Below, piece after piece: positions 8,358-17,362 of a stretch of DNA of 45,573 nucleotides (positions are counted from its first letter, which is position 1; the number at the start of each line of letters is the position of its first letter). The notes below the pieces were generated by a model. That model worked only from the letters and a program-made list of their open reading frames with translations. It was not told the DNA's origin and searched no databases. Source of the stretch: an uncultured Bacilli bacterium (lineage in GTDB: Bacteria; Bacillota_I; Bacilli_A; RF39; UBA660); assembly GCA_934098745.1 (NCBI GenBank), contig CAKOPG010000012.1:1-45573 (forward strand), read 5' to 3'. A program made the translations under genes and the position numbers.

Positions 8358-9123
8358 CTATATATACAACAATTAAATACATTAAATAAGAAACAATAAG
8401 AAGAATAATAATACCCGCAAACACTAAATTTAAATTAAATACTTCTGATCCATAATTTATTAAATATCCAATACCTGCTTTAGATACCAAAAACTCTCCC
8501 ATTATAACTCCAACTAAACTCATCGATACATTTATCTTTAAAGAATTAATAATAACTGCATAATTACTAGGAATAATTAAATATCTAAGCATTTGTACTT
8601 TCGTAGCCTTTAAACTCATTAATAACTTAATCTTATTTCTATCAGTATTTATAAACCCTGCATATACATTAGAAATTGTAATAATTAAAGATATTAATAA
8701 AGCCATAATTATAATTGATTTAATATTAGCACCACATATAATTATTATTATTGGCCCTAATGCCACCTTAGGAAGACTATTTAATACTGTCAAATACGGA
8801 TCAAATACTTTATATAAAAATCTACTATACCAAAGTAATATTGCCAATAATGTTCCAAGTATCGTAGCCATTAGAAAACTAATTACTGTCTCATATACTG
8901 TAATCCATATATGATTAAACAAATTATTACTCTTATATAAATCAATTATAGTATTAATTATCTTACTTGGAGAAGAATATATAAATGAATTAATTATTCC
9001 CTTATTAGATAAATACTCCCAAATAAACACCAAAAAGCATAATATTAAAAACTGTGTTAAATATACCAAAAACTTATTTATTCTAAGTTTTCTTAAATAT
9101 AATATATACTCTTTACTTTTCAT
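8332..9123 (-). CDS. ABC transporter permease, NitT/TauT type
   Basis: This is a roughly 263-residue integral membrane protein with six hydrophobic segments. The central LPKVALGPIIIIICG region and the preceding loop fit the EAA-type coupling motif of SsuC/TauC/ThiX-like permeases. The ATG at 9123 is preferred because the upstream in-frame start would be a TTG. It overlaps the ATPase gene by 11 bases. It would form the membrane channel for the neighbouring ATPase and binding protein. A decayed copy of its last part lies at 7007-7110. Substrate candidates are those of the family (sulfonates, thiamine precursors, nitrate/bicarbonate-like anions); none is favoured. Confidence 0.85.
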   Translation of the reverse strand: MKSKEYILYLRKLRINKFLVYLTQFLILCFLVFIWEYLSNKGIINSFIYSSPSKIINTIIDLYKSNNLFNHIWITVYETVISFLMATILGTLLAILLWYSRFLYKVFDPYLTVLNSLPKVALGPIIIIICGANIKSIIIMALLISLIITISNVYAGFINTDRNKIKLLMSLKATKVQMLRYLIIPSNYAVIINSLKINVSMSLVGVIMGEFLVSKAGIGYLINYGSEVFNLNLVFAGIIILLIVSYLMYLIVVYIEKVLIRNN

Positions 9124-9862
9124 GATAATCAATCTCTTTCCATATCATATCGTAGTAGTAAGTAAATTCCTTACACTTTCTATTATTAATTGGTGTACTT
9201 TTATTTTCCATCTCTATATTAAAGATTTTCTTAACTTTAGCCGGCCTATCTGATAAAACCACAACTCTTGAAGCTACCGAAACAGCTTCCGCTACATCAT
9301 GCGTAATCATAATAACTGTTTTCCCGGCATCCTTAATCATACGATAAACATCATCAGATACTGCCAACCTCGTCTGATAATCCAAAGCCGAAAAAGGTTC
9401 ATCTAACAATAGAATATCCGGTTTTAAAGCTAAAGTTCTAATTAAAGCCACTCTCTGTCTCATACCACCAGATAAACTATTCGGATAACTATGTATAAAA
9501 TCACTAAGTCCATATATCTTAAGTAATTCCATTACATAATCTACATTCTCTTTAGTAACTATTCCTTGTATCTTAAGGCCTAATAAACAATTATCTATTA
9601 TTGTTAACCAAGGAAATAATGAATCTTCTTGTGGCATATAACCTATTTTTATTCCTGGTGAAATAACTACTTCTCCACCACTTTTTTTATCAATACCCCC
9701 AATAATATTTAAAAGTGTACTCTTACCACATCCTGATGGACCTACTATTGTTAAAAATTCTCCCTCTTCTACCTCCAAATTAATATTATCTATAGCCAGT
9801 AATTCTCTTTTCTTACTATAATACTTTTTATTCAAATCCTTAATTTTTAAAATACTACTCAT
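9113..9862 (-). CDS. ABC transporter ATP-binding protein, NitT/TauT type
   Basis: All ATPase motifs are intact: Walker A GPSGCGKST (about residues 42-50), the signature LSGGMRQR, Walker B ILLLDEPFSALD and the switch His in ITHDV. It energises import with the permease encoded immediately downstream. Its ATG lies inside the end of the binding-protein gene (an 8-base overlap, ATGAGTAG) with no strong ribosome binding site of its own, so it depends on translational coupling. The length of 249 residues is normal for the SsuB/TauB group. Confidence 0.9.
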   Translation of the reverse strand: MSSILKIKDLNKKYYSKKRELLAIDNINLEVEEGEFLTIVGPSGCGKSTLLNIIGGIDKKSGGEVVISPGIKIGYMPQEDSLFPWLTIIDNCLLGLKIQGIVTKENVDYVMELLKIYGLSDFIHSYPNSLSGGMRQRVALIRTLALKPDILLLDEPFSALDYQTRLAVSDDVYRMIKDAGKTVIMITHDVAEAVSVASRVVVLSDRPAKVKKIFNIEMENKSTPINNRKCKEFTYYYDMIWKEIDYHEK

Positions 9863-10859
9863 AATCTTTAAAATATTTATTATATATTAGTTTATCATAT
9901 GAAACATATTCAGGTAACTCTCCACTTGCTTCTATTATTTCTTGAATATGCCTCCATTCATCTTCATTAATAGTAATATTCTTCTTCCAAGCATCTCCAT
10001 CTTTATATCTTTTAACAATAGTTTCCATATCAGTTAAACTCGTATCAGGAAAATAATTAACTACTATCTTAGCTATATCCATGGCACTATGGCTATCCAC
10101 ATACTCTAATCCCTTATTAATAGCTCTAGTAAATTTCTCTATTACATAAGGATTATTTTCTATATAACTTTTTCTAGCATTATAAGCTGTATAAGGTACT
10201 ACTCCACCAAGTTCACCAATATAAGCCACAACATACCCATATCCATTCTTTTCTACTGACGTAGCATTTGGTTCAAACAAAGTAACAAAATCTCCTGTTC
10301 CACCTATAAATGCTCCCTCCATTGCTGAAAAAGCTATTGATGTATCTATTGATAAATCTTTTTTAGGATCAATTCCATTTTGACGAAGAGCCCATTCAAA
10401 AGTCATCTCAGGCATTCCCGCAACACGGCCACCGATAACATTTTTTCCTCTTAAGTCATCTAAAGTAAAATTATCATATTTCTCTCTAGATACCAAAAAT
10501 GATCCATCTTTTTGTGTTAAACCAGCAAAAGTCATAACATAATCTTTTTCTCCACCACTATAAACATATATCGTAGCCTCTGTTCCAGAAAAACCAATAT
10601 CTGCATCTCCAGATAATACCGCTGCCATAACATTATCAGCTCCACTTGCTAAAACTATTGAAACATCTAAACCCTCATCCTCAAAATATCCAAGACTATG
10701 TGCTACATATTGTGGTGCATAAAATATACTATGTGCCACCTCTGCTACCGTAACTTTTTTAAATTCACTCTTATCCTCATTATGAATACGCTTAACCGCA
10801 AAACAAGTTAAACCTATTACTACAAGTATAAATAATAAACCCCATATTTTTCTTTTCAT
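9855..10859 (-). CDS. ABC transporter substrate-binding protein, NMT1/SsuA type
   Basis: This 334-residue protein has an N-terminal hydrophobic segment. The body has the family layout: TVAEVAHSIFYAPQYVAHSLGYF EDEGLDV, then GDADIGFSGTEA and a hinge around LRGKNVIGG. The ATG at 10859 is chosen because GGAGGTTATA stands directly before it; the frame is open 13 codons further but has no ribosome binding site there. The segment GLTC before Ala is not a proper lipobox (Thr at -1), so anchoring may be by an uncleaved helix. It is the first gene of the importer operon. The ligand is unknown. Confidence 0.85.
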   Translation of the reverse strand: MKRKIWGLLFILVVIGLTCFAVKRIHNEDKSEFKKVTVAEVAHSIFYAPQYVAHSLGYFEDEGLDVSIVLASGADNVMAAVLSGDADIGFSGTEATIYVYSGGEKDYVMTFAGLTQKDGSFLVSREKYDNFTLDDLRGKNVIGGRVAGMPEMTFEWALRQNGIDPKKDLSIDTSIAFSAMEGAFIGGTGDFVTLFEPNATSVEKNGYGYVVAYIGELGGVVPYTAYNARKSYIENNPYVIEKFTRAINKGLEYVDSHSAMDIAKIVVNYFPDTSLTDMETIVKRYKDGDAWKKNITINEDEWRHIQEIIEASGELPEYVSYDKLIYNKYFKDYE

Positions 10860-10920
10860 TATAACCTCCATTTTCATTTTAGTATATGCCACAATCATTA
10901 TAACGAAAGTTTAAAAGCCC

Positions 10921-10948
10921 AAAAAAAGCACTTTATACAAAGTACTTT
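10921..10948 (-). terminator. Terminator of mscL
   Basis: AAAGTACTTT and AAAGTGCTTT pair on the minus strand, with T7 following. It begins at the mscL stop codon. Confidence 0.7.
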
Positions 10949-11363
10949 ATTTTTTTAATAAATCTCTTATTTCTTTAAGTAAAACTACTTTTTCATCAAC
11001 TACTGGTGTTGAAGCTTTTACCTCTTCTTTCTTCTTAAACTTAGCTAAAAATTTAATTACTGCAAACATACATAATGCTACAATTAAAAAATCAACTACA
11101 TTTTGAATAAATACTCCATACATAATTTCTACATCTTTAATCTTAAAACTCAATCCACTAAAATCAAATCCTCCAATTAAAGCACCAATTATAGGCATAA
11201 ATATATTATCCACTAAAGAAGATACAATCTTACCAAAAGCTGATCCAATAATAACACCTACCGCCATATCAACAATATTACCCTTAGAAATAAATTCTTT
11301 AAATTCTTTAGCCGTAGTACTACCCATTTTTAACATTTCTTTTTCCTTCTTTTTAATATCCAT
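10947..11363 (-). CDS. mscL: Large-conductance mechanosensitive channel MscL
   Basis: This 138-residue protein has two membrane helices. The first contains the highly conserved pore-lining segment NIVDMAVGVIIGSAFGKIVSSLVDN, preceded by the FKEFISKGN amphipathic helix. The second (VDFLIVALCMFAVIKFL) is followed by a Lys/Glu-rich tail ending in LLKEIRDLLKK, as in the family. It opens under membrane tension to release solutes during osmotic downshock. The start is fixed by AAGGAGGAACT before ATG. The gene is monocistronic, with its own terminator. Confidence 0.95.
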   Translation of the reverse strand: MDIKKKEKEMLKMGSTTAKEFKEFISKGNIVDMAVGVIIGSAFGKIVSSLVDNIFMPIIGALIGGFDFSGLSFKIKDVEIMYGVFIQNVVDFLIVALCMFAVIKFLAKFKKKEEVKASTPVVDEKVVLLKEIRDLLKK

Positions 11364-11400
11364 AGTTCCTCCTTAATTTTATTGTACCATAAAATAACCA

Positions 11401-11434
11401 AAAAAAATAGTAGTCATCAACAAACCACTATTTT
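11401..11434 (-). terminator. Terminator of the DUF5305-like gene
   Basis: Ten-base arms AAATAGTAGT and ACCACTATTT pair with one G-T wobble. T7 follows on the minus strand. The stem overlaps the stop codon. Confidence 0.7.
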
Positions 11435-12447
11435 GCTATCATTCTATATATCCAAGCATTATCATTTTCTATTATCAAAAATATTGCTTCATAATTCTTT
11501 TTTACTTCCTTAAAACTAATTGGTGATTCCACTTTCTTATAAACATCCATTAGTTCTTTAAAACTATCAACATATATTAAATTATATTTCTTTTTATTAA
11601 ATATCTTTTGTACATTAACTATCTTATCACCATATTTATTTAATATCTTATTAAGTTCTACTCTATAATTATTTTCTCTCTCTGATACTCTTACTAAATC
11701 CTTAACAACTACAAATAGTATTGCTAAAGCAATAGATAAAAACATCGCACTTATTAGTAAAAATAAATAATTAATATCTTTAAGTCTTGAAAATTCAGAA
11801 TAACTACCCGTTTTCTCAGAATTATCTAAAATATTAACTCTAAAAGTATTATAAGTAAGTGGTATTACCACCTTTTTACTATTATCATCCGTAATAGTAT
11901 CTCTAAATCCCTTAAAATCTAAATTATTCTTAACATTAAACTTAATCATCAAATATCCAGATACTGGAATATCATATTCTTCTTTAAAATCTAGAATTTT
12001 CTTTCTATATTCCTGATAATTAATTCTAATACCATCACTTATTTTAATTATATAATTATCATTACTATCTATTACTTCAACCTTATCTTCTAATAAAGGA
12101 TATTCTTTTTCCCATAATGAATTATTAATATCATCTTCATAAGCTACAAGTAAAGCATCTATATCGTACGAATAAAAACCATTCATACTCGTATCATATA
12201 CCATATCATAATTAAAAGTAAAATCTATATAATCTACGATTTCAGCTACATAACTATTACCCATACCGATTATCTTATCATTATAAATATCATTATCCTT
12301 TAATGCAACTTCATAATTAATATTACTTTTATCTTGATAATTTACATATACTTTAGTCTTAGTTTTAAAAGCAGCATTTCCAAATATATAAGCTAAAGAA
12401 AAGAAAATAACCATTAAAATAACATATAAAAAAGCTCTCTTCTTCAT
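11428..12447 (-). CDS. DUF5305-like membrane protein
   Basis: An N-terminal membrane segment (LYVILMVIFFSLAYIFG) is followed by an extracytoplasmic beta-rich domain. A second membrane segment lies near residues 230-255 (YLFLLISAMFLSIALAILFVVV), and a cytosolic tail of about 85 residues follows. The YEVALKDNDIYNDKIIGMGNSY segment and the overall layout resemble DUF5305 family proteins, whose role is not known. The ATG at 12447 is preferred over an in-frame TTG nine bases upstream because AAAGGTAG lies at suitable spacing. The gene stands alone. Confidence 0.55.
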   Translation of the reverse strand: MKKRAFLYVILMVIFFSLAYIFGNAAFKTKTKVYVNYQDKSNINYEVALKDNDIYNDKIIGMGNSYVAEIVDYIDFTFNYDMVYDTSMNGFYSYDIDALLVAYEDDINNSLWEKEYPLLEDKVEVIDSNDNYIIKISDGIRINYQEYRKKILDFKEEYDIPVSGYLMIKFNVKNNLDFKGFRDTITDDNSKKVVIPLTYNTFRVNILDNSEKTGSYSEFSRLKDINYLFLLISAMFLSIALAILFVVVKDLVRVSERENNYRVELNKILNKYGDKIVNVQKIFNKKKYNLIYVDSFKELMDVYKKVESPISFKEVKKNYEAIFLIIENDNAWIYRMIAK

Positions 12448-12502
12448 TCTAGCCAACTACCTTTCTACTATCATTCTAGCACATATTATAATTTTTGTAA
12501 AT

Positions 12503-12526
12503 AAAAAGACTATTTAAAATAGCCCT
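12503..12526 (-). terminator. Terminator of the nucleotidyltransferase gene
   Basis: GGCTATTT and AAATAGTC pair on the minus strand with one wobble. A TTTTT run follows, a few bases past the stop. Confidence 0.6.
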
Positions 12527-12530
12527 TTCC

Positions 12531-13436
12531 TTATTTCCAAAGACCTTCTTCATAGTCTCCTGCTAAAACATGTTTTTTAAGTTCACTAACAACTTTTTCT
12601 TTATCTTCCTTATAAGTAATTCCTTGCCATACAGCTGTTGTAGGTATTACTTTTACTTTAGCTTTACCTGCTTCAATTAATTCAAAAACTAATGTCGGAA
12701 TTAAATATTCACATTTTAAAGCATTATCCTTGTGTTCATCTAAGAAACTTGGAAATCTCTTATCTAAATATTCAAATATCTTTGGTGTAAAAGCAAACAT
12801 ATTCATAGATACTGTATCATCTTCTGAAACTTTAAATGGATCGCCACCTTCAAGTGGTGTTGCAATTAATTCTCCATTTACTCTCTCAATAGAGCTTTCA
12901 ACAAGACCTGTCAAGTAATTATCTTTAACTTGACATATTCCTCTTTTAACTGCTCCATTTTCAGTTAAAGTATTCTTAACCAAATAACCGGCCATTGCAT
13001 ATTCTTGACATCCTTCTGTTTCTTTACAATCCTTAAGAAATGAAGAAATTACTTTAAATGCATCATAACCATAAAAATCATCTGAATTGATTACCGCAAA
13101 ATTTTCTTTTACAACATCTTTACAACACAAAATAGCATGTCCTGTTCCCCAAGGTTTAACTCTACCTTCTGGTACACTATATCCCTCTGGTAACTTATCA
13201 ATCTCTTGGAATACGTATTCTACATCAATATATTTTTCTACTCTCTTACCAACAGTATCTCTAAATATATCATAATTCTCTTTCTTAATAATAAATACAA
13301 CCTTGGTAAAACCAACCTTTATTGCATCTTTAATTGAATAATCAATAATAAAATTACCATATTCATCAATTGGTTCAATTTGTTTTAAACCACCAAATCT
13401 GCTCCCCATACCGGCAGCCATTATAACTAATGTCAT
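12531..13436 (-). CDS. Sugar nucleotidyltransferase family protein
   Basis: The N-terminal MTLVIMAAGMGSRFGGLKQIEPI is the NTP-binding signature of nucleotidyltransferases (GxGxRxxxxxxxxPK-like), here in the variant GSRFGGLKQ. WGTGHAILCCKD and NSDDFYG provide the base-contacting and metal-binding (D/D) positions of GT-A-like pyrophosphorylases. At 301 residues it fits the COG1208-like single-domain group without a left-handed helix tail. The reaction is presumably NTP plus sugar phosphate to NDP-sugar, or transfer to a related phosphate; the sugar cannot be predicted. The start has AAAGGAGGATTAT before ATG. It is divergent from ddl across 89 bases. Confidence 0.8.
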   Translation of the reverse strand: MTLVIMAAGMGSRFGGLKQIEPIDEYGNFIIDYSIKDAIKVGFTKVVFIIKKENYDIFRDTVGKRVEKYIDVEYVFQEIDKLPEGYSVPEGRVKPWGTGHAILCCKDVVKENFAVINSDDFYGYDAFKVISSFLKDCKETEGCQEYAMAGYLVKNTLTENGAVKRGICQVKDNYLTGLVESSIERVNGELIATPLEGGDPFKVSEDDTVSMNMFAFTPKIFEYLDKRFPSFLDEHKDNALKCEYLIPTLVFELIEAGKAKVKVIPTTAVWQGITYKEDKEKVVSELKKHVLAGDYEEGLWK

Positions 13437-13480
13437 ATAATCCTCCTTTATTTACTATAATATATCATAATTTAACATTT

Positions 13481-13508
13481 TTGACAATATAATAAATTGA
13501 TATATAAT
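13481..13508 (+). promoter_or_regulatory. Strong promoter of ddl
   Basis: A perfect TTGACA (13481-13486) and a perfect TATAAT (13503-13508) are separated by 16 bases. The leader would be only about ten bases long, with GAGGTGA as the ribosome binding site. Confidence 0.75.
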
Positions 13509-13525
13509 ATTAATAAGAGGTGACT

Positions 13526-14497
13526 ATGAAAAAAATATTAATATTATTTGGTGGTGATTCTCAAGAACACCTAATATCTTGTAAATCAGCTGCTACTATT
13601 ACCAAAAATATTGATACATCTTTATTTGATGTATCAACAACTTATATAGCTAAAGATAATACTTGGTATATCTACAATAAAGATATAAACCTAATCATTA
13701 ATAATACCATTGATCTATCTTCCTTAGAAAAAATAACCAATCATATCGAATATTTAAAATTATTTGATAAAGTATTCCCTATAATGCATGGTAACCCTTG
13801 TGAAAATGGTAATATTCAAGGTATGTTAAATATGTTTAATATTCCATATGTAGGTTCTAACTTACAAAGCTCTATCATCAGTTATGATAAAGAACTAACT
13901 AAAATTATTTGTCATAACTATCAAATACCTCAAGTACCATATATTGTTGTAACTAATAAAAAAGCTATAAAAAAACTAGATATAGAATTCCCCGTAATTA
14001 TTAAACCAGCTAAATGTGGCTCTTCTATCGGTATAAATATAGCTAATAATATTAAAGAATTAAATAAATATATAAAAGAAGCCTTTAATTATGATGACAA
14101 AGTAATAATTGAAAAATATATAAAATCCAGAGAATTAGAATGTGCCATACTAGAAGATAAAAAATTAAAAGTATCTCCCGTAGGTGAAATCAAATCTTCA
14201 AATACTTTTTATGACTATGAAGCCAAATACATTAAAGATAGCAATCTAATTATTCCCGCCAAGATCGATAAATCTCTTGAAAAACAAATTCAAGATTTAT
14301 CGATAAAAATATTTAAAATATTATCCCTATCCAATCTATCAAGAATAGACTTTCTATATGACTATAACAATGACATCTTATATTTCAATGAAGTAAATAC
14401 TATGCCTGGTTTTACATCAATTTCTATGTACCCATTATTATTTAACTATATTGGTATATCTACTAAAGAACTAATTACCAAATTAATCAATAATTAG
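13526..14497 (+). CDS. ddl: D-alanine--D-alanine ligase
   Basis: This ATP-grasp enzyme joins two D-Ala residues for the peptidoglycan stem peptide. The N-terminal ILILFGGDSQEH, the MHGNPCENGNIQGML loop, PVIIKPAKCGSSIGI and the C-terminal FNEVNTMPGFTSISMYP are family signatures. TFYDYEAKYI contains the Tyr typical of D-Ala-D-Ala enzymes rather than the His region of D-lactate ligases. At 323 residues the length is slightly short but normal. The ATG at 13526 is chosen because GAGGTGACT precedes it; a GTG six bases earlier is part of that ribosome binding site. Its presence shows the organism makes peptidoglycan. Confidence 0.92.
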   Translation: MKKILILFGGDSQEHLISCKSAATITKNIDTSLFDVSTTYIAKDNTWYIYNKDINLIINNTIDLSSLEKITNHIEYLKLFDKVFPIMHGNPCENGNIQGMLNMFNIPYVGSNLQSSIISYDKELTKIICHNYQIPQVPYIVVTNKKAIKKLDIEFPVIIKPAKCGSSIGINIANNIKELNKYIKEAFNYDDKVIIEKYIKSRELECAILEDKKLKVSPVGEIKSSNTFYDYEAKYIKDSNLIIPAKIDKSLEKQIQDLSIKIFKILSLSNLSRIDFLYDYNNDILYFNEVNTMPGFTSISMYPLLFNYIGISTKELITKLINN

Positions 14498-14602
14498 TTC
14501 TTTTATTTTAAATTAAATTAGGAAATAATCGTATATGGATTACTACTTGTACCAGTTCCCTCTAAATTAATATTTTGTTTAATACAAAAAATAAGCATTT
14601 AT

Positions 14603-14670
14603 GCTATAATTTATATAGAAAAAATAAAAAAATAAGTGGGTCCCTAAGTATAATACTTAAGGACCTTTTT
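14603..14670 (+). terminator. Strong hairpin terminator with an extended -10 just upstream
   Basis: GGTCCCTAAGT and ACTTAAGGACC (14639-14665) pair with one mismatch and are followed by T5 on the + strand. It lies 140 bases past ddl. TGCTATAAT (extended -10) at 14603-14610 stands just before it, so it could end either ddl read-through or a very short independent transcript. No ORF lies between. On the minus strand a T-rich tract follows after a few bases, so it may also stop the ATPase gene. Confidence 0.6.
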
Positions 14671-14677
14671 ACAGTTT

Positions 14678-17257
14678 TTATACACCTAAATTGACATTCA
14701 TTTTCTTTAATATTAACTTTCTAATAAAGTCTATTGGTATAATTAATAATGCAAACATAAACATAATTAAGAATTCATATAAAGATAAACCACTAGTTCT
14801 AAACATTTCTCCACCATAATATATCAAATATATTTGCATTAAAACAACAAAAGTAATAACACCAATAAATACCTTATTCTTAGTAATATTAGCTAATATA
14901 TTTAATCTATGGGTTCTCGCTGAAAAACTATTAAAAATACTTATAAATATTATTAACCCAAAGAAAGCTGTTAATATATCATCTTTAAATATCTGATTAG
15001 TTATATTACTTTTTAAGAAGAAAATACAAAATAAAGAAGAAGTCAATCCTGTTATTAAAATTTGATTAAACATATAACCATTAATAATATTTTCATCTTT
15101 TTTCTTTGGATATTCATACATATATTCTTTTAAAGCTGGTTCATATGAAAATGCAAAACCAGATAATGTATCCATAATCATATTTATCCATAACATTTGT
15201 ATTACTGTAATAGGTACTGGTATTCCTATAAAAGGACCTATAATAGATACAAATAAACTACACAAATTAATAGTTAACTGACATATAATAAATTTTCTAA
15301 TACTTTTAAATATCGTTCTACCATATAATATAGCATTTGTAATAGAATAGAAATTATTATCTAATATTACAATATCTGATGCTTCCTTAGCCACCTCAGT
15401 TCCACTACCCATAGCAAATCCTACATCAGCCTTTTTCAAAGCCAAAGCATCATTTACCCCATCACCAGTCATTCCTACCACCAAATTCATTCTTTTAGCA
15501 ATAGTTACCAATCTACTCTTATCTTGTGGCATAGCTCTAGCTATTACCTTTATCTTAGAAAATACTCGCTCTATCTCATCATCACTCATCATATTTAATC
15601 TATCTGAAGTAATTACTAAATCATCATCACTATCTATTAATCCTATATCTCTAGCTATAGCAACTGCCGTCTCCTTATTATCTCCCGTTATCATAACTGT
15701 CTGTATATGAGCATTCTTAACCAAATCTATTCCCTCATAAACATTCTCTCTTACTTCATCAAATAATAATACAAAACCTAAAAGCGTCATATTATTAATC
15801 GTTTCCCTATCTTCATTTATAGCCAGTGCTAATATTCTTATTTTACTAGCAGATATCTCTTTAATTCTTTTATCTAATATCTTCTTATCTATAATTGTAT
15901 GTTTAATTCCCTCTTTATCATAATAACTATTACACATTCTTATTATTACTTCATATGCACCCTTTACTAAGTTATAATTATGATTATTATATTTAATTTT
16001 CGTATACATATATTTCTTTTTTGAATCAAATACTTCTTGTTTAATAATCTTATAATCTACTTTAAAATCCTTAATATAATTAAGTAAAGCTCTATCAGTA
16101 ATATTACCCCCTATAATTTTATTATTCTCTCTATCATAAGTACTTTCATTATTTAAAGCCATACTTATATTAAATAATTCTTTTATACTTTTATTCATTG
16201 TTACATATTCTAAATCATTTCCCCTACCATCTAATAAACCGACAACCTCTAAAGCTCCCTTCGTTAAAGTACCTGTTTTATCCGTAAATAATACATTAAT
16301 ATTACCAGCCGTTTCTATTCCTATTAGCTTTCTTACCAAGACATTATTCTTAAGCATCCTCTTCATATTCGAAGACAATACCAAAGTAATCATCATTGGT
16401 AATCCTTCTGGTACTGAAACTACTATTATCGTTACACATAAAGTTAAAGCATCTAAGATATATCCAAATAATAATCTTCCATTTTTTAATGTATTTAAAA
16501 TTAAATCCATATTAAAATTATTAGCAATAACTATCATATATAGTAAATAAGATAAAGCTACCATTAAAGAACATATATAACCAATCTTACTAATATCTTG
16601 AGCTAACTTTCCTAATCTTATTTTAAGTGGCGATTCTGTATCATCTTCCTGAAGCTCCTGTGCCATCTTTCCATAAAAAGTATTATCTCCTACACTTCTA
16701 ACTAACATCAGTGCATTTCCCGAATATACCACCGTTGACATATATACCAAAGCCTTTTCCGAAGACGCTTCTTTATACACTTCTTTAGCTTCTCCATTCA
16801 TCATAGATTCATCAACAGAAATATTACCTGATATAATTATTCCATCTGCCGGTATTCTATCACCTGTTTCAAGTACTACTATATCATTAACTACTACTGA
16901 ACTAATGGGAATACTCTCTACTTTTCCATTTCTTTTAACTTTAACATTAATTTTAGAAGATTCTTCCGTAAGTTTATTAAAAGCCCTCATAGAACCATAT
17001 TCACTAATTGACGATATTAGGGAAGCCACTAGTATAGCAATTACTATTCCTACAGTCTCATACCAATCAAAATCTCTAATTAAAAATATTGTTTTAATTC
17101 CTAAAGCTATTAATAATATTTTAATAATCGGATCAGAAAAAGTCTCCATAAGCAATTTAAAAAAAGAATCTTGTTTCTTTTTAGTAAAAGTATTACTACC
17201 ATATTTCTTTCTACTAATTAATACTTCTTCATTACTAAGACCATTATTATTTATCAT
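14678..17257 (-). CDS. P-type calcium-transporting ATPase
   Basis: This 859-residue P-type ATPase exports Ca2+ using ATP. The phosphorylation motif DKTGTLTKG lies near residue 325. The M4 motif VPEGLPMMITL is of the Ca2+-pump type. The hinge TGDGVNDALALKKADVGFAMG is intact, and the C-terminal half has the LWINMIMDTLSGFAF M6 segment. The actuator loop reads VDESMMNGEAKEV, so the usual TGES is NGEA; the glutamate is kept. The start has GGGAGGTAAT before ATG. It is monocistronic. PMCA/PMR1-type Ca2+ transport is the best call; other cations cannot be excluded. Confidence 0.88.
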   Translation of the reverse strand: MINNNGLSNEEVLISRKKYGSNTFTKKKQDSFFKLLMETFSDPIIKILLIALGIKTIFLIRDFDWYETVGIVIAILVASLISSISEYGSMRAFNKLTEESSKINVKVKRNGKVESIPISSVVVNDIVVLETGDRIPADGIIISGNISVDESMMNGEAKEVYKEASSEKALVYMSTVVYSGNALMLVRSVGDNTFYGKMAQELQEDDTESPLKIRLGKLAQDISKIGYICSLMVALSYLLYMIVIANNFNMDLILNTLKNGRLLFGYILDALTLCVTIIVVSVPEGLPMMITLVLSSNMKRMLKNNVLVRKLIGIETAGNINVLFTDKTGTLTKGALEVVGLLDGRGNDLEYVTMNKSIKELFNISMALNNESTYDRENNKIIGGNITDRALLNYIKDFKVDYKIIKQEVFDSKKKYMYTKIKYNNHNYNLVKGAYEVIIRMCNSYYDKEGIKHTIIDKKILDKRIKEISASKIRILALAINEDRETINNMTLLGFVLLFDEVRENVYEGIDLVKNAHIQTVMITGDNKETAVAIARDIGLIDSDDDLVITSDRLNMMSDDEIERVFSKIKVIARAMPQDKSRLVTIAKRMNLVVGMTGDGVNDALALKKADVGFAMGSGTEVAKEASDIVILDNNFYSITNAILYGRTIFKSIRKFIICQLTINLCSLFVSIIGPFIGIPVPITVIQMLWINMIMDTLSGFAFSYEPALKEYMYEYPKKKDENIINGYMFNQILITGLTSSLFCIFFLKSNITNQIFKDDILTAFFGLIIFISIFNSFSARTHRLNILANITKNKVFIGVITFVVLMQIYLIYYGGEMFRTSGLSLYEFLIMFMFALLIIPIDFIRKLILKKMNVNLGV

Positions 17258-17331
17258 ATTACCTCCCTACTAAAAAGTATTTTCAGTAACATAATTTATA
17301 CCAATAATAAATCGACAATATTTTTAAAAAG

Positions 17332-17362
17332 AAAAATTGAGATATCTTTCTCAATTTTTTTA
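17332..17362 (-). terminator. Terminator of the 544-residue gene
   Basis: AAAAATTGAGA and TCTCAATTTTT form an 11-base perfect stem. T-rich sequence follows on the minus strand and the stem touches the stop codon. Confidence 0.75.

Noticed and set aside
10780..10859. Lipoprotein signal in the ABC binding protein
   Set aside because: The Cys is preceded by Thr (GLTC), not Gly, Ala or Ser, so the lipobox is not convincing.
10860..10920. A thiamine or other riboswitch ahead of the ABC importer
   Set aside because: Only about 60 bases of simple AT-rich sequence lie there, with no TPP, FMN or cobalamin motif, so the substrate cannot be inferred this way.
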